Origin: Clostridium sp. OF09-36
GTDB taxonomy: Bacteria > Bacillota > Clostridia > Lachnospirales > Lachnospiraceae
Length of the DNA stretch: 64,000 bases
Assembly (NCBI RefSeq): GCF_003481985.1
Contig: NZ_QUMD01000001.1
Location: forward strand, 310,001 to 374,000
Reading direction: 5' to 3'
A model generated the notes under the pieces. That model had not been told where the DNA came from, searched no databases, and saw nothing but the letters and a program-made list of their open reading frames with translations. The number at the start of each line of letters is the position of its first letter. Position 1 is the first letter of the stretch. The translations under genes and the position numbers were made by a program. This document shows, piece after piece, positions 17,190 through 26,341 of the stretch.

Positions 17190-18977
17190 CTAATGATCAG
17201 AAGTGCCGGTGATCGGCATGTTCATATAATAGGAAGTGCCGTCACTGCCTCTGGAATAGCTGCTCATGAAGTCATATAACGTATACACTTCATCCGGCAG
17301 CATTGCGTGGATTTTATCTTTTACCCACTGTTCACGCACTAAGGTAATGCCCTGCGTATTCTTAAAATCGTAACCATGGAAATTACCATTCTGATAAGTA
17401 TAGGTGTTGGACTCATCTGCCGAAATATCATAGCGCACGCGCCACTCTCCAATGCAGGCAGGAACTTTTCCGTAGTCCTTTCCGCCCTCAACAAAATACT
17501 TATCTTTCTCACCGACAGACCACATATACGGCATAACCAGGGATGTGTTGACATTGGCAGTTTCGCTCGGCATAACACGCGCAGAGGTCGCTGCGCATGC
17601 AGCAATCCATTCCGGATGTGTTAAGGCGATCGTAGAACTCATGAAACAGCCCATAGACTGTCCGCTCACATAAATACGACTTGCGTCAATGGAATAGTTT
17701 CTCAGCATATAGGCACGCATTTCAGAGAAGAATGGAAGATCATCCACCTTCCAGGTTGTACTTGCCTTAAACTTACTGTCACTTCTGCATCCCGTTGGGA
17801 ATACCACAATGAAGTTTCTCTCTTCCGCTACTTTGTCCCATCCGGAACGTGCCGCAAATTCCTCACCAGAACCGCCGCCTCCATGAAACGCAAATACAAC
17901 CGGCACATTCTTCATGCTTCCATTCTTCACTGCGGTCGGAACATAAACATAAAACTCGCGAAGCGTTCCATTGGATTTCATGGTTTTCCGTTCAATTCCG
18001 CGCTCCGCATTGGTGCCAAATGCCCGCAGCGCGTTGATATCACCGCTGTCCTGACGGCGTGTCCGTTTCAGGAAATTGTTATACAGATTACTTGTAAATT
18101 CCGGTTTCTGCGTCTGATCCAGACCAAGCGTTACCATAACCTTGGAGCAATCCTGGTAAGTAATCTGATTGGTCTTTGCCAGATAGCCGACCGGCTGATA
18201 AATCATGGATGCATACTGATTGGATGAAACCTCGTTTCCACAGGAATTAGCCTGTTTCCAGAACTCAACCAGTTGATTTACCGGCTGTGTAACAGACTCT
18301 GCGCCAATCCACATCGGAACTGCCACTTCACTCTTCATAACTCCTTTTGCGTTGCTTGGCGCGGACTTGGCTGCTTCCAGCAAACGCACATCAAAGTTAT
18401 CTACACCAAATGCGGCAAAACCGGCAAATAATTCCGACTTATCCAGGGCAGCACTCATAACGGTATTTGCGCCATCCCCATAGCCTGCCATATAAAAAGC
18501 CGAATCCTGTGTCTGAAGATATTTGCGGCCATCCATGAACTCTACAACGGCATCCGTATACGCAGACTCATCCGCTTTCCAAGCGCCATTTTCCGCTGTC
18601 ATCAATACAAGGCAGATTCCATTTTCATCCGCTACCGCTTTCCAGCCGGAATCAAGAATAAACTGGCCGGCTTCCGCTCCAGACGGCACTGCAATGGCTA
18701 CTTCCGGCTGTCTGTATCCTACGGTTTTCGGCACATACTGATACGCGGTTCGGTTGCTTCCATTCTCCAAAGCAAGATCCACGGAATAATACCCGCCTGC
18801 CAGCGCCGTTCCCAATGGATTGTTCGGATCCACTGTTACCGTCTCCTGTACTACAGAAGTGAGCGGTACCGGATCCTGCAGCTGATTGCCGCTTGTGACG
18901 GTTGCCCCAAAGGCTGTCAGCGGGAATGCCGCCATGATCAATGACAATGTTGCTGTAAATACTCTTTTTGCTTTCAT
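17190..18977 (-). CDS. Secreted esterase with tandem alpha/beta-hydrolase domains (PHB depolymerase/LpqC-like)
   Basis: The 595-aa protein has a signal peptide (residues 1-25, ending LTAFGA). The C-terminal half is an LpqC/PHB depolymerase-type hydrolase: oxyanion region HGGGG (365-369) and nucleophile elbow GQSMG (Ser441). The N-terminal half looks like a second alpha/beta-hydrolase whose elbow reads GYGDG (165-169), so it lacks the catalytic Ser and may bind substrate. I start at the ATG at 18977 because the promoter at 19009-19037 would be inside any longer frame. The same promoter precedes the secreted MBL-fold gene at 20244-22889, which suggests joint use outside the cell. The natural ester is unknown. 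Confidence 0.85.
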   Translation of the reverse strand: MKAKRVFTATLSLIMAAFPLTAFGATVTSGNQLQDPVPLTSVVQETVTVDPNNPLGTALAGGYYSVDLALENGSNRTAYQYVPKTVGYRQPEVAIAVPSGAEAGQFILDSGWKAVADENGICLVLMTAENGAWKADESAYTDAVVEFMDGRKYLQTQDSAFYMAGYGDGANTVMSAALDKSELFAGFAAFGVDNFDVRLLEAAKSAPSNAKGVMKSEVAVPMWIGAESVTQPVNQLVEFWKQANSCGNEVSSNQYASMIYQPVGYLAKTNQITYQDCSKVMVTLGLDQTQKPEFTSNLYNNFLKRTRRQDSGDINALRAFGTNAERGIERKTMKSNGTLREFYVYVPTAVKNGSMKNVPVVFAFHGGGGSGEEFAARSGWDKVAEERNFIVVFPTGCRSDSKFKASTTWKVDDLPFFSEMRAYMLRNYSIDASRIYVSGQSMGCFMSSTIALTHPEWIAACAATSARVMPSETANVNTSLVMPYMWSVGEKDKYFVEGGKDYGKVPACIGEWRVRYDISADESNTYTYQNGNFHGYDFKNTQGITLVREQWVKDKIHAMLPDEVYTLYDFMSSYSRGSDGTSYYMNMPITGTSDH

Positions 18978-19008
18978 AACCTTCTCCTTCCCAATACGTT
19001 CTGTTCCC

Positions 19009-19037
19009 AGTTTAAAAAATCTCGCTTGAAAAAGCAA
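19009..19037 (-). promoter_or_regulatory. Promoter of the secreted esterase, shared with the MBL-fold hydrolase
   Basis: On the minus strand: TTGCTT (19032-19037), 17 bases, TAAACT (19009-19014). A 14-base block TGATTTGCTTTTTC is identical at the promoter at 22920-22948. Confidence 0.65.
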
Positions 19038-19238
19038 ATCATAAACCATTATCCATTCATCACGAATTCTTATTTCTTATTTTTTCTAATGATATTCTTA
19101 AAAAACGGATCATTCATTTGCACTCTAACCTGTTAATATATATATGTACATTTAGACTGTAATCCACTACAGATATTTTTTAGAAAACTTCAAAGCAGGG
19201 AACCAACATTCAGAAGAACCAGAACAGGAAGGGATATT

Positions 19239-20156
19239 ATGGAATTCAACCAGTTAGAATACGTTGTAGAAGTTGCGGATACAGGCAGTTTTTCCAAAGC
19301 TGCGGAACACCTTTTTTATTCTCAGCCTGCTCTTACCCAGCAGATTATCAAGTTAGAGAAAGAACTCGGTGTCCAGTTGTTCCACCGCTCGCACGGAAAT
19401 GTTACCCTGACGGAGGCCGGAACTGTTTTCGTAAAATACGCCCACTCCATCCTTTTGAACAAAAATGACGCACTGTCTGTCATGAATGATTTTTCCCAGA
19501 ATCAGACCGGTTCTCTTTCCGTCCTCCTGCCCATGGAGCGCGGAACAGAGATCATGACAGCCATTTTCCCGGATTTTCACAGAAAATTCCCCCACATCAC
19601 GATGAATGCCATCCAAACCAGCGTGCATCGTCAGTTAAACCGTATCATCCGCGGGGCCGCTGATCTGGGTTTTGTCCTGCTTCCAGACCATTCAGAATTA
19701 AATGGGATTGCGTATCATGCACTGACAGAAGAGCAATTTCTTTTTGCCGTTTCCAGGGAAAATCCGCTGTCCCAGGGCGCCGCGGCAGGCAGCACCGCCC
19801 TTGCGGATCTTTCTGTCTGCGACTGCAGCCAGCTCTCCCAGGCATCTTACATTTTAACATCACCCTTTACTTCATCCAACAAGATGATCCTAAACTACCT
19901 TGCAGAATTGGGCATAACCCCCAATGTCATTCTGCATGTAAATGCCAACCAGTCAATTCTGGAACTTATCCGGAATAACGTTGCCTGCAGCATTCTTCCC
20001 GCCTGGTACCGTTCCTTTGATGATGAAATTGCGTACTTTCAGCTTCCGCAGAAGCTGAGCTGGTCCATGTACGCAATCTGGAAAAAAGGATACTACCGGA
20101 CCAATGCTTCCTTTTTGACCGAAAATCTGATTATGAATTATCTGTCTAAAAAATAA
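19239..20156 (+). CDS. LysR-type transcriptional regulator (5)
   Basis: The 305-aa LysR protein has an HTH at residues 1-60 (KAAEHLFYSQPALTQQIIKL) and an effector domain. It sits between the two secreted hydrolase genes, divergent from the esterase and convergent with the MBL-fold gene. It is therefore the natural candidate to control their shared promoter type. The region between it and the esterase (18978-19238) holds that promoter and several TTCTAA/TTAGAA half-sites. Confidence 0.92.
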   Translation: MEFNQLEYVVEVADTGSFSKAAEHLFYSQPALTQQIIKLEKELGVQLFHRSHGNVTLTEAGTVFVKYAHSILLNKNDALSVMNDFSQNQTGSLSVLLPMERGTEIMTAIFPDFHRKFPHITMNAIQTSVHRQLNRIIRGAADLGFVLLPDHSELNGIAYHALTEEQFLFAVSRENPLSQGAAAGSTALADLSVCDCSQLSQASYILTSPFTSSNKMILNYLAELGITPNVILHVNANQSILELIRNNVACSILPAWYRSFDDEIAYFQLPQKLSWSMYAIWKKGYYRTNASFLTENLIMNYLSKK

Positions 20157-20176
20157 GGTTTCCCCCTCTTTTAAAA

Positions 20177-20217
20177 AAACGGACCGAAAAGCTGCGGCGG
20201 CGGCTTTCCGATCCGTT
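20177..20217. terminator. Terminator hairpin between LysR (5) and the MBL-fold gene
   Basis: ACGGACCGAAAAGCTG pairs with CGGCTTTCCGATCCGT (two mismatches), preceded by an A7 run. It best serves the minus-strand gene. Confidence 0.65.
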
Positions 20218-20243
20218 TCCAATCCTTTTTCTATTTTCTCTAA

Positions 20244-22889
20244 CTAGTTAACCGGAACAAATGTTTTCATAACATCTTCTTCATTGTTGATGATGTCACC
20301 GGTCTTCTTTAAGTTTACCGTATAGCTCTTGCCCTGCTCCAGGGAAGCAGCAACTGCCTCTGCCTGCTCTTTGGTCATGGCGCCGGTACGGATAATCTCT
20401 GTCCATCCGGTTCCGCGAAGGGAATCTACCGGACCGCTCAGCAGCTCAACACCCTGGTTTGCTCCCTGATTGCTGTAGACATTTCCATCGTAGCCATCAT
20501 TCACATGCGCAGCGATCTGAACATACCACTTGTCCGGGTCATAGACATAACCGTCTTTTGCAAACGCAAAACCTTTTACTACATTCCAGTTGCTCTTGGC
20601 AATTCCGGTATCTGCAGATTTTGTCATGATCTTTGCACTCTCCGGTACTACGCCCTTATTCAGGAATACATCGTATCCATGCATAACCAGAATATCTGCC
20701 TGATCACTGATCTGAATGGTTGTCTGGCCGCCATTATGCTTGTACGGACCAGCATCCTCCAAGGTACTGTCTTTCAGCTTCGGACTTGTGATATCAGTCT
20801 TGATCTGAATTCCGTCATAGGTATAGAAAGGACTGCTGTTGCCATTTGCTTCGTAATCCTTCATATACTGTTTGGTATAGTCACTGTACAGCATAGCAGA
20901 AGCTCTCTTCTCACAGAAGTTGATGATCTCTTCCCGGCCTTCTCTCATGAAATGAAGGAAGCTATAATTCTGACCAGTTGCCTTATTGTACTCTTTCATA
21001 ACTTCTGCAGTTTCCGTATACGGATACTGATTGGTATGCTGGGCAAGATTGTAAACGCCATCTGCCTTCCGGCCCTTCTGTCCCGGAACATCCATATTGC
21101 TGAAGACGCTCTCAATGTAACGCAGAGAACTTACAAAAGCAGTTCTCCGGAATCCGGCTGTTTTTGCGCTGTCCAGACCATTGATGCCGTAACCGCCCAT
21201 ATACGCGAACATGATGTGGTCACCAGGTTTATAGTCACTGTATTTGCGGACATAACCCTCGGAATCTGCAGCCGCATTGCCCGGCTCATACTCATAAGTC
21301 AGTTTTGCGTCTTTCATGGTTTCCTGCACCTGTACATCGAATACAGCAGAACCACAGCCCTGGGAATGACCAGGTGTCAAAGTCACCATCATGGATAATC
21401 CGTCGCCCAGCTTATTCCAGGTATCATTCGGATACCAGTTTGTGATGATGGAGCGGACAGACTGGTCATCATAGATTCCCTTGATCTCCGGGAAGTTATG
21501 AACATCAAAACCAATCGTATCCTCATAACTTTCGTAAACGATCGGGCTGATCTCATTATTCACATTATTTTTTGAACGCACAATGGTTTCCCACTCATCA
21601 TACAGAGAACCATAGTGATCGCCATGTCCATGCGGAACCAGAAGCATATCCAGATCACGAGGATCGTTGCCGGTCTTCTCAATGTTCTTCATGTACTGAT
21701 AAGCGTTACGCGGCCATCCTGTATCAAACTGAACCAGGAAGTTTCCGCCATTTTTATCGGTACCTCCTTTGAAGATCGGACAGTTGTCTTCAATATCTCC
21801 AATTGTCCACATCTTATTTCCAACAACTTCAATCGGACTTGCTGCCACAAGGAACGGTGCATTCGTCGGTTTTGGACTTCCCTGCTCTTTTGTAGAGAAA
21901 TCACTTCCGATCCGCACGATTTCCGGCTTAAGTCCTACAAACTTGCTGACATCCTCATGTCCCTCATATTCATAAATCTCGGTTACCACAGCATCTCCGG
22001 AATTCTCACCGAAATGCTCATAATCCTGATCAAAGATTACCACAACCTGTGTACGCTTCTCTGACGGCGTATCATAAATAAAACCGTTTTTCAGTTCTGA
22101 TGCAGTCAATACCTTCGATACGTCTGCCGGCGCGCTGCCCTCCTGCTCGGTATCCGGCACAACAGCCTCTCCGTTGAAGCTGATCTTCGTTGCGGAAAAA
22201 TCCCCATCCGTCTTAATGCTGTATACTTTTACATTATCTGCAACCTTATAGGTTTCATTGAATACATCTGTTGTCCGGTTTCCATCGCCAACTGTGATGG
22301 TACGGTCAACTCCGTTTTTATTCAACAGCCATCCCATCGCTACCATTCTTCCGGCCGTACCGGTCAATGCGCCGGTTTTTCCGGAATCATCGCGGTAGAT
22401 GTCGGAATAATTTACGCCTTTGTTTGAAACCGTGCTGCCAATTGCAGTCAGATCTCCGCCATATTTTGCGGTATCAAAGTTCAGTCCGCTCTGGAGTACT
22501 CTCCGGATATCAATGACCTGTCCTGCTTTGTTCAGGCAAATCTCAACAAAACTGCCTTTCGTACACCGGTTGACAATGCTTCCTGCCTGAGATGCTTTCG
22601 TCATGTCGTTCGAAGAGCCGTATCTCACTGCTGTGGTATACTCTGCCTCTTTGGTTTGTCCTGCTGGCATGATCCTGATACTGATAGTATGGTCGCTGTT
22701 TTCTGCTGCATCCTCTGTAACCCAGCCATAAACACTGTTTGCTACCACCATATCATCTGCAAGTCTTGTCACAATTCCGCTGGTTACCGCAGCTACTGCC
22801 GGAAACGGCTGTACGGAAGCCAACGCACCAATTGCCATCGAAGCACTCAGTGCAACCGATAATGCTTTTTTCATTCTTTGCTTTCCCAT
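20244..22889 (-). CDS. Large secreted MBL-fold metallo-hydrolase
   Basis: The 881-aa protein has a signal peptide (about 1-35). The start at 22889 follows AGGAGG by 6 bases. Residues 36-330 are an uncharacterised N-terminal region. The MBL domain begins near 345, with the metal motif HGHGDH (420-425) and a further ligand region TPGHSQG. These bind two metal ions in hydrolases of this superfamily. It shares its promoter sequence with the secreted esterase, and the LysR gene at 19239 lies between them. It may act on an extracellular ester, lactone or amide together with that esterase. I cannot name a subfamily. Confidence 0.82.
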   Translation of the reverse strand: MGKQRMKKALSVALSASMAIGALASVQPFPAVAAVTSGIVTRLADDMVVANSVYGWVTEDAAENSDHTISIRIMPAGQTKEAEYTTAVRYGSSNDMTKASQAGSIVNRCTKGSFVEICLNKAGQVIDIRRVLQSGLNFDTAKYGGDLTAIGSTVSNKGVNYSDIYRDDSGKTGALTGTAGRMVAMGWLLNKNGVDRTITVGDGNRTTDVFNETYKVADNVKVYSIKTDGDFSATKISFNGEAVVPDTEQEGSAPADVSKVLTASELKNGFIYDTPSEKRTQVVVIFDQDYEHFGENSGDAVVTEIYEYEGHEDVSKFVGLKPEIVRIGSDFSTKEQGSPKPTNAPFLVAASPIEVVGNKMWTIGDIEDNCPIFKGGTDKNGGNFLVQFDTGWPRNAYQYMKNIEKTGNDPRDLDMLLVPHGHGDHYGSLYDEWETIVRSKNNVNNEISPIVYESYEDTIGFDVHNFPEIKGIYDDQSVRSIITNWYPNDTWNKLGDGLSMMVTLTPGHSQGCGSAVFDVQVQETMKDAKLTYEYEPGNAAADSEGYVRKYSDYKPGDHIMFAYMGGYGINGLDSAKTAGFRRTAFVSSLRYIESVFSNMDVPGQKGRKADGVYNLAQHTNQYPYTETAEVMKEYNKATGQNYSFLHFMREGREEIINFCEKRASAMLYSDYTKQYMKDYEANGNSSPFYTYDGIQIKTDITSPKLKDSTLEDAGPYKHNGGQTTIQISDQADILVMHGYDVFLNKGVVPESAKIMTKSADTGIAKSNWNVVKGFAFAKDGYVYDPDKWYVQIAAHVNDGYDGNVYSNQGANQGVELLSGPVDSLRGTGWTEIIRTGAMTKEQAEAVAASLEQGKSYTVNLKKTGDIINNEEDVMKTFVPVN

Positions 22890-22919
22890 AATACCCTCCT
22901 GATTAACCTTGTTACCATC

Positions 22920-22948
22920 AGTTTAAGAATTTTGTCAGGAAAAAGCAA
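22920..22948 (-). promoter_or_regulatory. Promoter of the MBL-fold hydrolase
   Basis: On the minus strand: TTGCTT (22943-22948), 17 bases, TAAACT (22920-22925). It is identical in both hexamers and spacing to the esterase promoter at 19009-19037. Confidence 0.65.
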
Positions 22949-23018
22949 ATCACGGTTCGTTATTCTTTTATTGTAAATCCTTATGCATTCATATTTTTTA
23001 TAATGCTCTAAGAAAAAT

Positions 23019-23381
23019 TTATTTCTCTGCTTCCACAGTCCTGGTCACAATGACATTGCTGCCCAGTCCCAGCACATTCTCAATGACAACCTCGCCCTCA
23101 TGAACCGGCGCAGTGCGTTTTACCTTGCGGATTTCGTTCATGACATCGAAGATCTTTGCTTTCGGGATCGGTGCGCTTAATCGGACACTGGCAAGCGGCA
23201 TCTCTCCGCCCTCTACCAGAATGGAGGTTGCGATGTTTCGCATCGGGTTTACCAGCTCCTGCTCGACATATTCATGACCACGTTTGCACTTATTGCCGGT
23301 AATGGTATATGGTGCTTCATTTCCCTCCGCAGTGATCTCGCAGCCCTGCGGACACATAATACAGGTAAAGGTTCTTAACAT
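23019..23381 (-). CDS. DUF1667 protein, third gene of the GlpA-like set
   Basis: The 120-aa protein has CIMCPQGCEI near its start and a later CKRG. The cysteines (C8, C11, C15, C33) could bind an Fe-S cluster or zinc. DUF1667 proteins are typically encoded after a GlpA-like and a pyridine-nucleotide oxidoreductase gene, as here. It overlaps the upstream gene by 7 bases, so translation is probably coupled. It likely serves as a small electron-transfer or assembly subunit. Confidence 0.85.
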   Translation of the reverse strand: MLRTFTCIMCPQGCEITAEGNEAPYTITGNKCKRGHEYVEQELVNPMRNIATSILVEGGEMPLASVRLSAPIPKAKIFDVMNEIRKVKRTAPVHEGEVVIENVLGLGSNVIVTRTVEAEK

Positions 23382-24610
23382 ACCACTCTCACCTCCAGGT
23401 TATCCTTTTCGTTCAGCTCTTCCGGTTTCAACGCGATCTGGATCATCTCAGCCGGAAGTGCCTTCGGGAACTTCTTCTGTTTTACCAGATGATCACCCTG
23501 CCACAGCTCTACGGTACAGTTTCTCACCGGTTTTCTCATACGGAAGGACACGGTCACATTGCCGGTTCCGCTGAAACGGGCCGGGGTTAACTGACCTACC
23601 ATGTTATCTCCGGTGATCGCAAGTCCGCACTCCGGAAGAGAACCCTCTTTGATGTAGCGGGCTGCTCCGTCTGCCAGCTCCTCTGCCTCCATGGAAACGA
23701 AATCTACCAGGTCATGCACATGGAGCACGTTTCCTGCTGCAAACACACCAGGAACGGTGGTCTGGAAGTTCTCGTCAACGGATGCGCCTTTGGTGCCCAG
23801 GTCTTCTTTCGCGCCAGCCATCCAGGTCAGCTCGTTCTCTGGGATCAGTCCGACAGAAAGGATCAGGGTATCGCACGGATACTCCTTCTCGGTTCCCGGA
23901 ATCGGCTGCAGCTTGTCATCCACTTCGGAGATCACAACGCTCTCCAGGCGATCCACACCGCGGATCTCGGTTACGGAGTGGCTTAAGTGCAGCGGAATGT
24001 TATAGTCGTTTAAGCACTGCTCAATGTTTCTCGGAAGTCCGCTCGCATAAGGCTGGATCTCAAATACGCCAAGTACCTTCGCTCCCTCCAGGGTCATACG
24101 TCTCGCCATGATCATGCCGATATCGCCAGATCCGAGGATCACGACATTTTTACCCGGCATGCGGTTCTTTAAGTTGATGTAAGCCTGTGCCACACCTGCT
24201 GTATACACGCCAGCCGGACGGGTACCCGGTGTGCTGATGGCGCCGCGGGTGCGCTCTCTGCAGCCCATAGCCAGGATCACAGCTTTCGCCTGGATCTCCA
24301 AAAGTCCCTCCGGAGATGCCGCGAACACCTGCTTGTCCGGTGTCAGCTCCAGGACTGTGGTATCTGTCATGTACGGAATGCCCAGCTCTTTCACCTGATT
24401 TGCAAAGCGGGAAGCATATTCCGGTCCGCTCAAGGTCTCGCCGAAACGGGTCAGACCAAAACCATCGTGGATACACTGGCGCAGGATTCCGCCCAGTCCC
24501 TTTTCCCGCTCTAAGATCAAAATATCATGAATACCCTTTTTCCAAAGCTCCAGGGCTGCCGCAAGGCCAGCCGGGCCGCCGCCGATAATTACTACATCTA
24601 CATTTCTCAT
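23375..24610 (-). CDS. NAD(P)/FAD-dependent oxidoreductase of the GlpA-like set
   Basis: The 411-aa flavoprotein has an FAD site (VIIGGGPAGLAAALEL, 6-21), an NAD(P) site (VVILGSGDIGMIMAR near 155) and the family motif GVFAAGNVLHVHD near 288. It overlaps the upstream gene by 4 bases (ATGA) and the next gene by 7, so the three form one unit. In related sets this protein reoxidises the dehydrogenase flavoprotein and hands electrons to NAD+. Confidence 0.88.
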   Translation of the reverse strand: MRNVDVVIIGGGPAGLAAALELWKKGIHDILILEREKGLGGILRQCIHDGFGLTRFGETLSGPEYASRFANQVKELGIPYMTDTTVLELTPDKQVFAASPEGLLEIQAKAVILAMGCRERTRGAISTPGTRPAGVYTAGVAQAYINLKNRMPGKNVVILGSGDIGMIMARRMTLEGAKVLGVFEIQPYASGLPRNIEQCLNDYNIPLHLSHSVTEIRGVDRLESVVISEVDDKLQPIPGTEKEYPCDTLILSVGLIPENELTWMAGAKEDLGTKGASVDENFQTTVPGVFAAGNVLHVHDLVDFVSMEAEELADGAARYIKEGSLPECGLAITGDNMVGQLTPARFSGTGNVTVSFRMRKPVRNCTVELWQGDHLVKQKKFPKALPAEMIQIALKPEELNEKDNLEVRVVC

Positions 24611-26070
24611 TTTACGTCCCTGACCTTTCCTGTGAAAATATAAGAATCACGTTTGGAATAGCGTACCTCTTCCGGAGCAAGATGCTTCTCCTGCTCAATC
24701 ATCTCGGTAATGCGGGTCTCGCAGTAGCCGCCCTGGCAGCGTCCCATGGTCGCGCGGGTGCGGTTCTTGATGCCGGTTACCGTGCAGACACCAAGAGGAT
24801 TGCGGATCGCATCCAGGATCTCAGCCTTTGTCACGGTCTCACAGCGGCAGACCACCTCGCCGTACAGCGGATTCTCTTTGATTGCCTGCTGCTGCTCTTC
24901 ATGGCTCATCTCGTGGAAGCGCTTCTTCACCGGACGTACCGGGTTAAAGCTTTCGTTCTTCTGCGGCTGCTCCTTCTGAACTAACAGTGCTACTGCACGT
25001 CTTGCTAACGGCAATGCGCAGGTCACACCCGGAGACTCAATGCCAACCAGGTTTACGGTATGCGGATGCGTATCATCGGACTCTAACAGGAAATCCAGGA
25101 TCTCGCCAGTCTCCGGATTGTAACGTTTCCAGCGGATACCGGCAAAATTGCGGATAAAGTATTCGCGCTTCATCTGTTTGAACATCTTGCTTCCGTCACG
25201 GAACAGTCCGTCCATATGCTCCTTGGTCACCACATAGTCCTCGCGGCCTTCTGTCACATAGGAGTCCGGTCCTACCAGCACGTTTCCGTCAACCGTTGGG
25301 GTTGCGTGGGTGGAGAAACCGCCCTTGTCATTCGGCGCCGGGTAAACCGGGATGGAAAGGAACTTTCCTGCCTTTTTATCCAGCACATAATACTCACCCT
25401 TAAAGCCCTTTACCGGGTAATTCGGGTAACCCAGCATCTCAGAGATCTCAGATGCGTACATACCGGCGCAGTTGATGACCCACTTCGTCTCAAAGGTGTC
25501 GGTCTCAGTCGTTACTATCCAGACATCCTTTGCCTCATCTCTCGTGATGCCGGTTACCTTCTGTCCAAAATGGAATTTCACACCGTTCTGGCATGCATTC
25601 TCAGCCAGACCGATGGTGTACTGCATCGGATCGAGGATACCGGAAGACGGCACATACATGGCAAACTCACCGCCTGCGTTCGGATCGATGCGGTTGATCT
25701 CGTCCTTGTCGATCATGCGCATGCCCTTGACACCATTCTGCTCACCAATCGCTTTGTACTTTAAGATATTCTCGCGGTCATGGTCGGTAAAGCCGACAAC
25801 CAGTTTTCCGGTCCGCTTGAACGGAACACCCAGCTCCTTAGCCACCTGGTCAAACTCCTGGTTTCCTTCCACCGCACACTCTGCCTTTAAGCTGCCTGGT
25901 TTGTAGGTAAATCCTGCGTGGAGCATACCGGTGTTGCGGCTGCTGTTTCCGCATGCCACATCCAGCTCCTTCTCCAGCACTGCCGCGTTTAACTGATAGC
26001 GTGATAACTCACGTGCCACAGCCGAACCGACAACTCCCGCGCCGATTACGATCACATCATAGGACATCAT
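24607..26070 (-). CDS. GlpA-like FAD-dependent dehydrogenase with C-terminal BFD [2Fe-2S] domain
   Basis: The 487-aa protein has an N-terminal DAO-type FAD domain (VIVIGAGVVGSAVAREL, then SSRNTGMLHAGFTY, the flavin-contacting segment also seen in 2-hydroxyglutarate oxidases). The C-terminal BFD-like domain has CRCETV and GRCQGGYC near 415-455. The family oxidises glycerol-3-phosphate or 2-hydroxyacids. The operon with a pyridine-nucleotide oxidoreductase and DUF1667 is standard. The organic-acid surroundings make a hydroxyacid substrate plausible, but glycerol-3-phosphate cannot be excluded. It is divergent from the LysR at 26342. Confidence 0.85.
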   Translation of the reverse strand: MMSYDVIVIGAGVVGSAVARELSRYQLNAAVLEKELDVACGNSSRNTGMLHAGFTYKPGSLKAECAVEGNQEFDQVAKELGVPFKRTGKLVVGFTDHDRENILKYKAIGEQNGVKGMRMIDKDEINRIDPNAGGEFAMYVPSSGILDPMQYTIGLAENACQNGVKFHFGQKVTGITRDEAKDVWIVTTETDTFETKWVINCAGMYASEISEMLGYPNYPVKGFKGEYYVLDKKAGKFLSIPVYPAPNDKGGFSTHATPTVDGNVLVGPDSYVTEGREDYVVTKEHMDGLFRDGSKMFKQMKREYFIRNFAGIRWKRYNPETGEILDFLLESDDTHPHTVNLVGIESPGVTCALPLARRAVALLVQKEQPQKNESFNPVRPVKKRFHEMSHEEQQQAIKENPLYGEVVCRCETVTKAEILDAIRNPLGVCTVTGIKNRTRATMGRCQGGYCETRITEMIEQEKHLAPEEVRYSKRDSYIFTGKVRDVK

Positions 26071-26195
26071 ACTGATCCATCCTCACTTTCTCACTTCGTT
26101 CCTGCAAAAATCCCACTGCACTCACCGCTGCCCCGGGATTCTCGCTGTTCCAACTGCGCTGCCTTTCCAGCACAGCTTGTCTTATTGATAATCAC

Positions 26196-26224
26196 ATTGT
26201 ATAATAAGCACGTATGTCAGTCAA
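26196..26224 (-). promoter_or_regulatory. Promoter of the GlpA-like operon
   Basis: On the minus strand: TTGACT (26219-26224), 17 bases, TACAAT (26196-26201). A LysR-like TTAGAAAAACTAA lies further upstream, near 26250. It is a weaker relative of the box in the sugar-acid promoters and is not at the same spacing. Confidence 0.55.
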
Positions 26225-26341
26225 ATTTATATAAATAATACTTATATTAGTTTTTCTAACATTGATAATTCCGTATAACATCACCTGGGGACCTGCGCCA
26301 GATTTCTGCGCAGCCTGTATTTTTATTATAGGAAAGGAAAT

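Noticed and set aside
26196..26260. Sixth member of the sugar-acid promoter set upstream of the GlpA-like operon
   Set aside because: The TTAGAAAAACTAA element is one base shorter and not 10 bp from the -35, and the -35 is TTGACT rather than TTTAC(G/T).
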